Shown here: piece after piece, positions 1-14,530 of the stretch
How positions within the stretch are numbered: position 1 is the first letter of the stretch
Layout: every line of letters begins with the position of its first letter
NCBI RefSeq assembly: GCF_030680935.1
Contig: NZ_JAUXUP010000017.1
Location: 1 to 46,925 of the forward strand
Length of the DNA stretch: 46,925 bases
Direction of reading: 5' to 3'
From: Polaromonas sp.
GTDB taxonomy: Bacteria; Pseudomonadota; Gammaproteobacteria; Burkholderiales; Burkholderiaceae_C
Notes under the pieces: model-generated
The model's input: only the letters and a program-made list of their open reading frames with translations
Database searches by the model: none
Told to the model about the DNA's origin: nothing
Program-made: the position numbers and the translations under genes

Positions 1-1526
<1,526 letters not shown>

Positions 1527-2582
1527 TCAACTGAACAGGCGCCGGCCCAGCGCCGAGCCGGCCGGCATGTCGCGCCCGTCCAGGGTGTTGTAGAGCTGCT
1601 CCAGATCGGTGTGAATGACTTCCATGGCTTCGGGGCGTATCGGCTGGCCCTGGTCATCGATGATCACGCCGTCCATGCTCGCGGCAAGGGAGATCGCAGC
1701 CTCGCACATACGGACAAAGGGTTGCTCGGCGCGAGCCACCTGCGGCACATCCAGCGACAAGGTCAGCTCGCGCAAGGCGGTCTGCTCGGGGTCTTCTGCC
1801 ATCGCGGCCTGGGTATCAAAGGCCAGACCCAGAATCGGTGCATGACCCGCGCCGTCGGCGGGCAGCACCATGCGCCCGGGAATGGAACCGGCGACAAAGC
1901 CCTGCTTGGCGGCACTTTGTTGTACATAACCGGGGCTCCAGGCGGTGTTCCTGGCGCGCAGGGTAAAGCTCAATTGCGCGTCGTGGGCGCTGGCAAACTG
2001 GTCAAGTTCGCGGGCACGCGCGACCTCTTCCAGCATGTCTGGAAACTCAGGCTGGCCGTCAATCGCATCGGCAAAAGCCTGCGCCTTCATGACAAATTCC
2101 GAAAACTCGATCTGGTTGAGCGCACCCGTGCGGTTGGCCAATTGCACCCCGGCCTGGAAGGCGCTGTAACGCTGGCCTGGCACCGGGGTTTCCCAGCTGC
2201 TGGTCAGGGCGTTGCGCCCTTCGATGGCGAAGGGCTTGCTGCCGGCACGGCGGGAACCCGGCATGGCGGCCAGCGCGGCCTCGCCCGACACAGGCGCGTC
2301 CACGGCAACCGGGGCGAGGACGTCGATCAGGGCATCCAGCCCCGGCTTTTTTTCGGGCACCGTCAGCGCCGTCAATACATCCAGACCGGAGTCCTGGTCA
2401 AACTCCGGCTCCAGCCTTTCGGGCAGCGCGCCTGCAGGCAGGTCACCCGCTGGCCCAGCTGCAAGCGGGCTGGGCTCCGGCTGGCGGGGCAGGTTTTTGC
2501 GCGCCGACCAGGCGCCATGGGCGACCACGATGGCAAGGACCAGGCCGCCGATGATCGCCAAACTGATTTGAAGTGAGCTCAT
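1527..2582 (-). CDS. zipA: Cell division protein ZipA
   Basis: Bitopic inner-membrane protein that tethers FtsZ to the membrane at the division site. 351 aa: a short periplasmic start, one transmembrane helix at about residues 7-24 (ISLAIIGGLVLAIVVAHGAW), a basic stretch (SARKNLPRQ), a Pro/Ala-rich linker to about residue 200, and a C-terminal domain of the FtsZ-binding ZipA_C type. Identity rests on this architecture and on its place between smc and ligA, a common betaproteobacterial arrangement; sequence conservation in the family is low. The ATG at 2582 lies 17 bp after smc ends, so co-transcription with smc is likely. Confidence 0.88.
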   Translation of the reverse strand: MSSLQISLAIIGGLVLAIVVAHGAWSARKNLPRQPEPSPLAAGPAGDLPAGALPERLEPEFDQDSGLDVLTALTVPEKKPGLDALIDVLAPVAVDAPVSGEAALAAMPGSRRAGSKPFAIEGRNALTSSWETPVPGQRYSAFQAGVQLANRTGALNQIEFSEFVMKAQAFADAIDGQPEFPDMLEEVARARELDQFASAHDAQLSFTLRARNTAWSPGYVQQSAAKQGFVAGSIPGRMVLPADGAGHAPILGLAFDTQAAMAEDPEQTALRELTLSLDVPQVARAEQPFVRMCEAAISLAASMDGVIIDDQGQPIRPEAMEVIHTDLEQLYNTLDGRDMPAGSALGRRLFS

Positions 2583-2599
2583 CTATCTGTGTCTGTGGT

Positions 2600-5500
2600 T
2601 CAGGCTGCTTCCACGAAGCCCAACGCGGCCTCCATGTCCACCGCAACGATGCGCGACACGCCCTGCTCCTGCATGGTCACGCCTATCAGTTGTTCGGCCA
2701 TTTCCATGGCAATCTTGTTGTGGCTGATGAAGAGGAACTGCGTTTCCTTGCTCATACTGCTCACCAGCTTGGCATAACGCTCGGTGTTGGCATCGTCCAG
2801 CGGCGCATCGACCTCGTCGAGCAGGCAGAAAGGCGCGGGGTTGAGCTGGAAGATCGCAAACACCAGCGCAATTGCCGTGAGCGCCTTTTCGCCACCCGAC
2901 AGCAGATGGATGGTCTGATTCTTCTTGCCGGGCGGCTGCGCCAGCACCTGAACGCCGGCGTCAAGAATTTCCTCACCAGTCATCATCAGCTTGGCATTAC
3001 CGCCACCAAACAGGCGCGGGAACATCTCGCCAAAATGGCGATTGACCGTCTCGAAGGTCGAGGACAGCAGGTCGCGCGTTTCTGCGTCGATTTTCTTGAT
3101 CGCATCTTCCAGCGTGTTCATGGCTTCGTTGAGGTCGGCCGACTGCGCGTCGAGGAACTGCTTGCGTTCGCGTGCGCTGGCGAGTTCGTCGAGGGCGGCC
3201 AGATTCACCGCCCCCAGCGACTGGATCTCGCGGTTGATGCGGTCGATCTCGCCCTGCAGGCCGGTCAGGCGCACATTGCCAGTCTGGATGGATTGCTCGA
3301 TCGTGGCCAGGTCGGCCTGGGCATCGGTCAGCAACTGCGCGTACTGCTCGAAGCCCAGGCGCGCGGCCTGCTCTTTCAGCTGGAACTCGGTGATGCGCTG
3401 GCGCAGCGGCTCGAGTTCACGCTCGAGCTGCAGGCGGCGCTCGTCGCTGGCGCGCAGCTTGGTGGTCAGGTCGTCGTAATGGCTGCGTTTGGCGCCCAGA
3501 TCAGCCTCGCGCTCGAGTTTGACGGCCAGCGCGCTTTGCAGGCCGGCCTGCGCGGCGGCATCGGTCAGGCGCGCCAGTTCTTCCTGGGCGCGTTGCTCTT
3601 CTTGCGCAATTGACGCGGCCTGCTGCGCTGCAATGGCGATGGACCGGGCCAGCTCGTCACGGCGCGAGGCCAGGCTTCTCAGCGCAAACCGGGCTTCCTG
3701 CGACTGCCGTTCCAGGGCACGCTGCTGCTCGCGCGATTCATTGAGCTTGCGCTCGGCTTCGATCACACGGTCATCGAGCTGGGCGTGGCGCTCCTGGCTA
3801 TCGGCCAGCTGCATGTCGAGCTCTTCAAAGCGCGCCTCGGCGGTGACCTTGCGTTCCTGCAAATCATTCATTTGCGCATCGATCTCGGCCAGATCGCCGG
3901 CAATCTGCTCGCTGCGTGCGCGGGTTTGCTCGGCCAGTTGTGTCAGACGCAGTACTTCAACCTGCAGTTCATGCGTACGGCTTTGGCCTTCGGCGGTTTC
4001 ACGACGGGCCGTGGCCAGGCGCTGGGCGGCATCGGCATAAGCGGCTTCAGCGCGAATCGACGCGCTGCGTGCCTCATCGCTGATCAGCGCTTGGCCGCGC
4101 AATTGTTTTTCGAGGTTTTCGATTTCCTGGGCGCGCGCCAGCAGACCGGCCTGCTCGGAGTCCTGGGCGTAAAAACTCACGCTGTAATGCGTGACGGCGT
4201 GACCTGTTTTGACGTAGATCACTTCACCGGCCTGCAACTGCTGACGCGCAGCCAGCGCTTCGTCCAGGTTGGCGGCGGTCAGGCAGCCATGCAACCAGTC
4301 GCCCAACAGCGCGGCCTGGCTGGCATCACCCAGGCGCAGGAAATCGGAGAGCGGTTTCAGTCCGGTACCTGAAGCCTTGGCGGGCGCGGCAGCTGTTGGC
4401 GGCGAATAGAACGAGAGTTTGGCCGGGGGCGTGCCCTGGCCGTCGGTGCCGGCAAAACCGCGCACCATGTCCAGCCGGCTGACTTCCAGTGCGCCCAGGC
4501 GTTCACGCAGCGCGGCTTCAAGGGCGTTCTCCCAGCCCTGCTCGATGTGGATGCGGCTCCACAGGCCCTGCAGGCTGTCGAGCCCGTGTTTGGCCAGCCA
4601 GGGCTTGAGCTTGCCGTCGGTCTTGACTTTTTCCTGCAGCGCCTTGAGCGCCTCCAGACGCGCCGACAGGTCGGCCTGCTTCGCGGACTCGGTATTGACG
4701 GCCTGCTGCTTGTTGCGCCTGTCTTCGTCGAGCAGCGGCACGCTGTCGGTCAGCTCGTGCAGACGCGCTTCGGCTTCTTCCTGGGCTTCCTTGGCCGCAG
4801 TGAACTGGGTGTTGAGGTTGACCAGCCGCGCTTCATCAGGGGCATTCAGCGCATTTTTGTCTGCACTGAGCCGCTCATGCCGCAGACCCAGGGCGCGCGA
4901 TTGTTCTTCGATATTGCGCTGGTCGGCGGCCAGCACCTGAATTTGCTGCTGCACCTGGCCGACGCTGGCGCGCTGCTCATTGGCTTTGGACTGCGCGGCG
5001 CGCAGCGCCTCTTCCAGCGCCGGCAACTGACCGGACTGGTCTTCGCTTTGCGCGGCCAGCAGCTCGGACTGCTCTTCGGCCTGCAGCGCCTGGGCGGCGA
5101 GGTTTTCGGTTTCCAGCGCCGCGTCGTCCTTGCGGGCAGCCCACTGCGCGGTCTGCTCCTTGAGCTGTTGCAGGCGCTGCTCGACGCGCTGTCGGCCTTC
5201 AACCACAAACCGGATTTCGGCCTCCAGCCGGCCTACTTCGGCGCTGGCCTCGTACAGCTTGCCCTGTGCCTGGTTGACCTGATCGCCTGCGCCGTAGTGC
5301 GCCTGGCGGATGGTCTCCAGATCGGCCTCTATGTGGCGCAAATCGGCGATGCGGCTTTCGAGGTCGTTGACCGATTTTTCAGCATCGGCCTCGACTTTGG
5401 CCTGGTCGGCCTCGCTCTCGGCGCGTTTGAGAAACCACAGCTGCTGCTGCTTGAGCGTGGCATCGGCATGCAGGGCGTTATAGCGCAGCGCCACCTCGGC

Positions 5501-6133
5501 CTGCTTTTCGAGCTTGTCGAGGTTGGCATTGAGCTCGCGCAGGATGTCCTCGACCCGGGTCAGGTTCTCGCGCGTGTCACTCAGGCGATTGGCGGTTTCG
5601 CGCCGGCGCTCTTTGTACTTGGAGACGCCGGCGGCTTCCTCCAGAAACAGGCGCAGCTCTTCAGGCTTGGATTCGATGATGCGGCTGATCGTGCCCTGGC
5701 CGATGATGGCGTAAGCGCGCGGGCCCAGGCCGGTGCCAAGAAACACATCCTGCACGTCCCGCCGGCGCACCGGCTGGTTGTTGATGTAGTAGCTGCTGGT
5801 GCCGTCGCGCGTCAGCACACGTTTGACGGCGATTTCGGCAAACTGGCCCCACTGGCCGCCGGCGCGGTGGTCGGCGTTGTCGAACACCAGCTCGACGCTG
5901 GAGCGGCTGGCCGGTTTGCGCAGGTTGGTGCCGTTGAAAATCACGTCCTGCATGGACTCGCCGCGCAGCTCGGAAGCCCGGCTTTCTCCCAGCACCCAGC
6001 GCACCGCGTCCATGATGTTGGACTTGCCACAACCGTTGGGGCCGACCACGCCGACCAGTTGACCAGGCAACACAAAATTGGTGGGTTCAGCAAACGACTT
6101 GAACCCGGCTAACTTGATCGAATTGAGACGCAC
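2600..6133 (-). CDS. smc: Chromosome segregation protein SMC
   Basis: Structural-maintenance-of-chromosomes ATPase that, as a dimer with ScpA/ScpB, extrudes DNA loops and helps segregate chromosomes. 1177 aa, normal for bacterial SMC. The N-terminal head has Walker A GPNGCGKSN near residue 32; long Glu/Gln/Ala-rich coiled coils flank a hinge at about residues 510-650; the C-terminal head has the signature LSGGEKALTA near residue 1078 and Walker B FCLLDEVDAPLDD. Start is GTG at 6133, directly before the conserved MRLNSIKLAGFKSFAEP. It is first in the smc-zipA-ligA run and divergent from dapC, with 336 bp between them. Confidence 0.97.
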   Translation of the reverse strand: MRLNSIKLAGFKSFAEPTNFVLPGQLVGVVGPNGCGKSNIMDAVRWVLGESRASELRGESMQDVIFNGTNLRKPASRSSVELVFDNADHRAGGQWGQFAEIAVKRVLTRDGTSSYYINNQPVRRRDVQDVFLGTGLGPRAYAIIGQGTISRIIESKPEELRLFLEEAAGVSKYKERRRETANRLSDTRENLTRVEDILRELNANLDKLEKQAEVALRYNALHADATLKQQQLWFLKRAESEADQAKVEADAEKSVNDLESRIADLRHIEADLETIRQAHYGAGDQVNQAQGKLYEASAEVGRLEAEIRFVVEGRQRVEQRLQQLKEQTAQWAARKDDAALETENLAAQALQAEEQSELLAAQSEDQSGQLPALEEALRAAQSKANEQRASVGQVQQQIQVLAADQRNIEEQSRALGLRHERLSADKNALNAPDEARLVNLNTQFTAAKEAQEEAEARLHELTDSVPLLDEDRRNKQQAVNTESAKQADLSARLEALKALQEKVKTDGKLKPWLAKHGLDSLQGLWSRIHIEQGWENALEAALRERLGALEVSRLDMVRGFAGTDGQGTPPAKLSFYSPPTAAAPAKASGTGLKPLSDFLRLGDASQAALLGDWLHGCLTAANLDEALAARQQLQAGEVIYVKTGHAVTHYSVSFYAQDSEQAGLLARAQEIENLEKQLRGQALISDEARSASIRAEAAYADAAQRLATARRETAEGQSRTHELQVEVLRLTQLAEQTRARSEQIAGDLAEIDAQMNDLQERKVTAEARFEELDMQLADSQERHAQLDDRVIEAERKLNESREQQRALERQSQEARFALRSLASRRDELARSIAIAAQQAASIAQEEQRAQEELARLTDAAAQAGLQSALAVKLEREADLGAKRSHYDDLTTKLRASDERRLQLERELEPLRQRITEFQLKEQAARLGFEQYAQLLTDAQADLATIEQSIQTGNVRLTGLQGEIDRINREIQSLGAVNLAALDELASARERKQFLDAQSADLNEAMNTLEDAIKKIDAETRDLLSSTFETVNRHFGEMFPRLFGGGNAKLMMTGEEILDAGVQVLAQPPGKKNQTIHLLSGGEKALTAIALVFAIFQLNPAPFCLLDEVDAPLDDANTERYAKLVSSMSKETQFLFISHNKIAMEMAEQLIGVTMQEQGVSRIVAVDMEAALGFVEAA

Positions 6134-6469
6134 GGCAGACCCTGTTTTTTTCTTGGTGCTTTGAAGCTAAGCCGTTGATTTCTATAGCGCTTTTAAAGGG
6201 CGCAGAACCTGCTTCCAGCAATGCAGAGCCTGCAATGTTACCCGAGGCGGGCGGGCTGGCCGCTGTAAAAAAGGGTGACCGGGGCAGCGGCGCCACGCAC
6301 CCGCCCTGCCCGATCCAGCCCTCAACCCCTGTCTGCTGCTGGTTTCTGCATCAAATCGGCCTCCAGCCCATATCCAGAAAGCGTGAGCAGCTATAAAGTT
6401 TATAGCAACCCACACATCATGCGACTGATGCGGCAATTGCCGCAGCGCACACACTGGATAATCCGGGCC
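6134..6469. other. Divergent intergenic region between smc and dapC
   Basis: This 336-bp stretch should hold the promoters of smc (minus) and dapC (plus). The dapC frame stays open upstream to 6275, but that extension has no DapC-like sequence and contains the 57-bp dispersed repeat at 6353-6409, so I do not treat it as coding. No clear sigma-70 promoter or operator stands out. Confidence 0.6.
6353..6409 (+). repeat. 57-bp dispersed element, copy A (intergenic)
   Basis: Begins AAATCGGCCTCCAGCCC and ends in the perfect hairpin GCTATAAAGTTTATAGC (8-bp arms around one base). Aligns without gaps to the copy at 29705-29761 with 43 of 57 identical positions by my count. It lies 60 bp before the dapC start and outside any protein that must be translated. 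Confidence 0.85.
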
Positions 6470-7669
6470 ATGAATCCTCTGTTGAAACGCCTGCAGCCCT
6501 ACCCTTTTGAGCGGCTGCGACAACTGCATGCCGGTGTCACCCCCAACCCCGCCTATCGACCCATCAGCCTGGGCATTGGCGAGCCCAGACACGCGACGCC
6601 GGAACTGATCAAGGCCGCCTTGACCCAGAGTTTGTCTGGCCTGGCCAGTTACCCGGCTACGGCAGGTGAGCCGAAATTGCGCCAGGCCATGGCCGGCTGG
6701 ATGCAGCGCCGCTACGGCCTGGCGATAGACCCGCTGACGCAAATCCTGCCTGTAAACGGTTCGCGCGAAGCCTTGTTTGCATTGGCCCAGACGGTGATCG
6801 ACCCCACCCAGCCCGGCGCCACGGTGGTCAGCCCCAATCCGTTTTATCAAATCTACGAAGGCGCGGCACTGCTGGCCGGCGCCGACACCTGGTTTGCCCC
6901 CAGCGACCCGGCACGCAACTTTGCGGTGGACTGGGCCGCCGTGCCGCAAGCCGTCTGGGAAAAAACGCAATTGCTGTTTGTCTGCTCACCCGGCAACCCG
7001 ACCGGCGCGGTGATGGGCCTGGACGAATGGAAACTGCTGTTTGAACTGAGCGACCGCTATGGCTTTGTGATCGCCTCGGATGAGTGTTACAGCGAGATTT
7101 ACTTCCGCGACGAAGCGCCGCTGGGTGGCCTGCAGGCCGCCGCGCAACTGGGCCGCCACGATTTCAAAAACATCATCGCGCTGACCAGCCTGTCCAAGCG
7201 CAGCAATGTGCCCGGCATGCGCAGTGGTTTCGTGGCCGGTGATGCGGCCATGATCAAGCCGTTTTTGCTTTACCGCACCTACCACGGCAGCGCGATGAGC
7301 CCCATCGTGCAGGCCGCCAGCATCGCCGCCTGGGACGATGAAGCCCACGTCATCGCGAACCGCGCCCTGTACCGCGAAAAGTTCACCAAAGTCACACCGC
7401 TGCTGGCCGCTGTGATGGACGTGGCTTTGCCGGATGCCGGCTTCTATCTGTGGGCAAAGATCCCGGACCGGTTTGCCGGCGACGACGCCGCTTTCTCGCG
7501 CGAGTTGCTCGCTCTTTACAATGTCGTGGTGTTGCCCGGCAGTTACCTGGCCCGTGAGGCCCAGGGCCACAACCCCGGCGCTGGCCGTATCCGCATGGCG
7601 CTGGTGGCCGAAACCGCTGAATGTGTAGAAGCCGCCCAGAGAATTGTTCAATTTATTCAATCCACCTGA
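6470..7669 (+). CDS. dapC: Succinyldiaminopimelate transaminase DapC
   Basis: PLP-dependent aminotransferase (fold type I) that converts N-succinyl-2-amino-6-ketopimelate to N-succinyl-LL-diaminopimelate using glutamate, in lysine and peptidoglycan precursor synthesis. 399 aa from ATG 6470 ([19 protein letters not shown]), which matches the usual DapC start. Visible are [23 protein letters not shown], the aspartate motif [13 protein letters not shown], the PLP lysine in [15 protein letters not shown] (about K243) and the carboxylate-binding arginine in GRIRMALV. Other class I/II aminotransferases look similar, but dapD begins 10 bp downstream and dapE follows, which supports DapC. Confidence 0.93.
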   Translation: MNPLLKRLQPYPFERLRQLHAGVTPNPAYRPISLGIGEPRHATPELIKAALTQSLSGLASYPATAGEPKLRQAMAGWMQRRYGLAIDPLTQILPVNGSREALFALAQTVIDPTQPGATVVSPNPFYQIYEGAALLAGADTWFAPSDPARNFAVDWAAVPQAVWEKTQLLFVCSPGNPTGAVMGLDEWKLLFELSDRYGFVIASDECYSEIYFRDEAPLGGLQAAAQLGRHDFKNIIALTSLSKRSNVPGMRSGFVAGDAAMIKPFLLYRTYHGSAMSPIVQAASIAAWDDEAHVIANRALYREKFTKVTPLLAAVMDVALPDAGFYLWAKIPDRFAGDDAAFSRELLALYNVVVLPGSYLAREAQGHNPGAGRIRMALVAETAECVEAAQRIVQFIQST

Positions 7670-7679
7670 CCTTCCAAAA

Positions 7680-8507
7680 ATGAACCAAGACCAACTGCAA
7701 AGCATCATCAACGCCGCCTGGGACGACCGCGCAAATCTGTCGCCGCAAGCTGCTTCGAAGGAAATTCAGGACGCGGTGGAACACACCATCTCCGAGCTCA
7801 ATGGCGGCCGCCTGCGTGTGGCCACGCGCCAGGGTGTGGGCCAGTGGACCACGCACCAGTGGATCAAGAAGGCCGTACTGTTGAGCTTTCGCCTGAAAGA
7901 CAACGTGCTGATGCGCGCCGGTGACCTGGGATTTTTTGACAAGGTGCCGACCAAATTTTCGCACCTGAGCGAGCAGGAGATGAAAGCCAGCGGCGTGCGC
8001 GTGGTGCCGCCTGCGGTGGCGCGCCGTGGCAGCTATATCGCCAAGGGTGCGATTTTGATGCCCAGTTATGTGAACATCGGCGCTTATGTGGATGAAGGCA
8101 CCATGGTCGATGCATGGGCCACAGTGGGCAGTTGCGCGCAGGTCGGAAAAAACGTGCACCTGTCGGGTGGCGTCGGCCTCGGCGGAGTGCTGGAGCCATT
8201 GCAGGCGAATCCCACCATCATTGAAGACAACTGTTTCATCGGCGCCCGCTCGGAAGTGGTCGAGGGCGTGATTGTGGAGGAAAACTCGGTCATTTCCATG
8301 GGTGTGTACATCGGCCAGAGCACGCCGATTTACGACCGCGAAGCGGACACAGTGACCTATGGCCGCATTCCAGCAGGTTCTGTGGTGGTCTCGGGCAATC
8401 TGCCCAAGGCTGGCGGCAAATACTCCCTCTACTGCGCGGTCATCGTCAAGAAGGTGGACGCCAAAACCCGCGCCACGACCAGCCTGAACGACCTGCTGCG
8501 CGATTAA
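7680..8507 (+). CDS. dapD: Tetrahydrodipicolinate N-succinyltransferase DapD
   Basis: Transfers succinyl from succinyl-CoA to tetrahydrodipicolinate, the first step of the succinylase branch of lysine/DAP synthesis. 275 aa from ATG 7680 ([18 protein letters not shown]), the standard DapD length. The middle is a left-handed beta-helix of hexapeptide repeats ([20 protein letters not shown], then [20 protein letters not shown]), followed by the conserved [19 protein letters not shown]. Between dapC and pilU, tightly spaced on both sides, so probably one transcript. Confidence 0.97.
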   Translation: MNQDQLQSIINAAWDDRANLSPQAASKEIQDAVEHTISELNGGRLRVATRQGVGQWTTHQWIKKAVLLSFRLKDNVLMRAGDLGFFDKVPTKFSHLSEQEMKASGVRVVPPAVARRGSYIAKGAILMPSYVNIGAYVDEGTMVDAWATVGSCAQVGKNVHLSGGVGLGGVLEPLQANPTIIEDNCFIGARSEVVEGVIVEENSVISMGVYIGQSTPIYDREADTVTYGRIPAGSVVVSGNLPKAGGKYSLYCAVIVKKVDAKTRATTSLNDLLRD

Positions 8508-8513
8508 TCTCCG

Positions 8514-11781
<3,268 letters not shown>

Positions 11782-11846
11782 GTTTGGCCTGAAACCTGCG
11801 TGCTGGCTCTCACGGCTGCGAATGCCGAACAATTTGTCTGTTTTAA

Positions 11847-13868
11847 ATGATTACCCTTAAAAACGTGGTGCTGCGTCGCGGCGCCAAAGTGATTCTCGAC
11901 AGCGCGTCTGTCAGCATGAACCCCGGCGAAAAAATAGGCCTTGTGGGGCGCAATGGCGCGGGCAAGTCCTCGCTGTTTGCCATGCTCAACGGCACGCTGC
12001 ACGAGGACGGTGGCGAGTTTTACATCCCCGCCCAGTGGCGCATGGCGCAGGTCGCCCAGGACATGCCCGAAACCGAGCAAAGCGCCACCGACTATGTGAT
12101 CGAGGGCGACGTGGTGCTGCTGGCCGCACAGGCCGAGGTCACTGCCTCCGAAGAAAGCGGCGACGGCGACCGCATGGCCCATGCCTACATGGAGCTCTAC
12201 GACGCCGGTGCGCACGATGCGCAGGCGCGCGCCCAGGCGTTGATCCTCGGCCTCGGTTTCAAGGTCAGCGAACTGGACAACCCGGTCAACAGCTTTTCCG
12301 GCGGCTGGCGCATGCGTTTGCAGCTTGCGCGCGCGCTGATGTGCCCGTCCGACCTGCTGCTGCTCGACGAACCCACCAATCACCTGGATTTGGACGCGCT
12401 GGTCTGGCTGGAGGCCTGGTTGCAGCGTTACCAGGGCACCATGCTGGTCATCAGCCATGACCGCGAATTTCTTGACGCCGTGACCGACGTCACGGTGCAC
12501 ATCGAACGCGCCAAACTCACGCGTTACGGCGGCAACTACAGCAAGTTCGAGGACCTGCGCGCCGAACAGATGGCCCTGCAACAAGGCGCCTATTCCAAGC
12601 AGCAGGACAAGATCGCGCACCTGCAGAAATTCATTGCGCGCTTCAAGGCCAAGGCCAGCAAGGCCAAGCAGGCGCAAAGCCGGGTCAAGGCGCTGGACCG
12701 CATGGAGAAAATCGCGCCGCTGCTGGCCGAGGCCGATTTCACCTTCGAGTTCAAGGAACCGGCAAATCTGCCCAACCCCATGCTGTCTATGCAGAACGCC
12801 TACTTCGGCTACCCCGCGCCAGAAGATGCGCCCGAAGGCACGCCGCCCACCACCATCGTGCAGAACGTCAGCAAGTCGGTGCTGGCCGGCCAGCGCATCG
12901 GCATCCTGGGCGCCAACGGCCAGGGCAAATCGACCGTGGTCAAGACGATTGCGCGGGCCCTGGCCCCCATCAGTGGCGAGATGACCGAAGGCAAGGGCCT
13001 GAACATTGGTTACTTTGCGCAGCAGGAGCTCGACGTGCTACGCCCTGCCGACAACCCGCTGGAGCACATGATCCGCCTGGTCAAGGAAGTCGCCGCAGCC
13101 GGCAAGATGGGCAACCAGCCGACGCGTGAGCAGGACCTGCGCAGTTTCCTGGGCAACTTCAACTTCAGCGGCGACATGGTCAAGCAGTCCGTCGGCAGCA
13201 TGAGCGGCGGCGAAAAAGCCCGGCTGGTGCTGTGCATGATCGTCTGGCAACGCCCCAACCTTCTGCTGCTTGACGAGCCGACCAACCACCTGGACCTGGC
13301 CACGCGCGAGGCACTGTCGATGGCGCTCAACGAGTTTGAAGGCACGGTCATGCTGGTCAGCCACGACCGGGCCTTGCTGCGTGCGGTGTGCGACGAGTTC
13401 TGGATGGTGTCCCAGGGCGGTGTTGCGCCATTTGACGGCGACCTGGACGACTACCAGAAATACCTGCTCGATTACGCGAAGCGTCAGCGCGAAGAAGCCA
13501 AAAAAGCCGGCAGTGCCCCCGCGCCGGCTCCGGACGCTATCAAAAACGCAGCTGTTTCCGCACAGCCGGCAAGGGCTGGTGGCAGTTTTGATACTAAAAA
13601 ACCAGTCGACAGGAAGGTCGATGCGCAACGCCGCCAGCAGCAGTCCGACAGCACCAAACCGTTGCGCAAGGAGCTGGAAAAAATTGACCAGCAGATGCAG
13701 GGCCTTGCCACCGAGCGTGACCAGTTGCAGGCCAGACTGGCCAGTACCACCGCCGCGCTGGAGCTGGCCCAAACCGGCAAGCGCCTCAAAACCATCGACG
13801 GCGAGCTGGGCACACTGGAAGAACGCTGGCTGGAATTGACCGAGCAGATCGAAACCGCCACTGCCTGA
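11847..13868 (+). CDS. ABC-F family ATPase, YheS-like, with an in-frame repeat insertion
   Basis: Soluble protein with two ABC ATPase domains and no membrane segments; ABC-F proteins act on the ribosome as translation factors. 673 aa. Domain 1: Walker A GLVGRNGAGKSS near residue 33, signature NSFSGGWRMRLQLARAL, Walker B LLLLDEPTNHLD. A basic helical linker (KFIARFKAKASKAKQAQSR) joins domain 2: GILGANGQGKSTVVK, GSMSGGEKARLVL, LLLLDEPTNHLD. The C-terminus (about 590-673) is a coiled coil. Architecture matches YheS better than Uup or EttA, but I cannot settle the subfamily. Residues about 564-581 (AIKNAAVSAQPARAGGSF) derive from a dispersed-element copy. Confidence 0.93.
   Translation: MITLKNVVLRRGAKVILDSASVSMNPGEKIGLVGRNGAGKSSLFAMLNGTLHEDGGEFYIPAQWRMAQVAQDMPETEQSATDYVIEGDVVLLAAQAEVTASEESGDGDRMAHAYMELYDAGAHDAQARAQALILGLGFKVSELDNPVNSFSGGWRMRLQLARALMCPSDLLLLDEPTNHLDLDALVWLEAWLQRYQGTMLVISHDREFLDAVTDVTVHIERAKLTRYGGNYSKFEDLRAEQMALQQGAYSKQQDKIAHLQKFIARFKAKASKAKQAQSRVKALDRMEKIAPLLAEADFTFEFKEPANLPNPMLSMQNAYFGYPAPEDAPEGTPPTTIVQNVSKSVLAGQRIGILGANGQGKSTVVKTIARALAPISGEMTEGKGLNIGYFAQQELDVLRPADNPLEHMIRLVKEVAAAGKMGNQPTREQDLRSFLGNFNFSGDMVKQSVGSMSGGEKARLVLCMIVWQRPNLLLLDEPTNHLDLATREALSMALNEFEGTVMLVSHDRALLRAVCDEFWMVSQGGVAPFDGDLDDYQKYLLDYAKRQREEAKKAGSAPAPAPDAIKNAAVSAQPARAGGSFDTKKPVDRKVDAQRRQQQSDSTKPLRKELEKIDQQMQGLATERDQLQARLASTTAALELAQTGKRLKTIDGELGTLEERWLELTEQIETATA
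13536..13589 (-). repeat. 57-bp dispersed element, copy C, inside the ABC-F gene
   Basis: Its reverse complement carries CCAGCCCTTG, TGTGCGGAAACAGCT and GATAGC at the spacing seen in the intergenic copies. Inserted opposite to the gene, it encodes AIKNAAVSAQPARAGGSF in the linker between ABC domain 2 and the coiled coil. That peptide resembles the Nnr insert AIESVAAHAQQQTVGARF, which has the same relative orientation. Confidence 0.8.
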
Positions 13869-13926
13869 CAAGCACTTGGGCTGACGACCCTAACGCTGCC
13901 TGGCATTTCGCGTTAAAGTGACTTTC

Positions 13927-14430
13927 ATGCCCACCGCCCTCCAAATGGCTGCTGATGACGCAGCCCTCTCTGCCGCCGTCACCCGCAGCCGCAAACTGCT
14001 GCACAAGCGCGCTGTGGTCGCTGCTGCCGCCAGCGCCGTGCCGGTGCCCGGCCTGGACTGGGCGGTGGATGCCGCCATGTTGTCCCGGCTGATCCCCGAG
14101 ATCAACAAGGAGTTCGGCCTGACGCCGCAACAGCTCGACCAGCTCGACCCCAAAAAACGCGACCAGGTACAAAAAGCTGTTACTGTCGTCGGCTCGGTGT
14201 TGATCGGAAAATTCATCTCCAGAGACCTGATCCTCAAGGCTGCCACCAAAATCGGCATGCGATTGACCACCAAGCAGCTCGCCAAATACGTGCCCTTCGC
14301 CGGGCAGATCGTCGCCGCCAGTGTCGGGTATGCCGCGATTCGCTACCTGGGTGAAGAACACATGAAGGACTGCATCCGCGTGGCGCAGCAGGCACAGCTG
14401 GAGGTGCCACTTCTTGGGTATGCCGGTTAA
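13927..14430 (+). CDS. Small DUF697-like protein of unknown function
   Basis: 167 aa from ATG 13927; a GTG at 13918 is an alternative start. No clear Shine-Dalgarno precedes either. The segment VPVPGLDWAVDAAMLSRLIPEINKEFGL resembles the DUF697/YcjF-type domain found with some GTPases, though no GTPase is next to it. Two Gly/Ala-rich hydrophobic stretches (about 72-90, VTVVGSVLIGKFI; about 118-133, VPFAGQIVAASVGYAAIRYL) could be membrane-associated. No catalytic motif is visible. It stands alone after the ABC-F gene. Confidence 0.7.
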   Translation: MPTALQMAADDAALSAAVTRSRKLLHKRAVVAAAASAVPVPGLDWAVDAAMLSRLIPEINKEFGLTPQQLDQLDPKKRDQVQKAVTVVGSVLIGKFISRDLILKAATKIGMRLTTKQLAKYVPFAGQIVAASVGYAAIRYLGEEHMKDCIRVAQQAQLEVPLLGYAG

Positions 14431-14530
14431 CTACAAGCCAATACCCCCGGTGGGACCGCGGTTTTGATCCTGTGAATTCCCGGTCTTCCTTGCAACCGGC
14501 GATTCCAGGGGCAGACAGGCTACTTGGCTC

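Noticed and set aside
4547..6112. Long open frame (521 codons) on the strand opposite smc.
   Set aside because: It is the third-position GC shadow of smc; no recognisable protein family and no ribosome binding site.
6275..6469. Possible 65-residue N-terminal extension of DapC.
   Set aside because: DapC homologues begin at the [16 protein letters not shown] block, and the extension contains the dispersed repeat.
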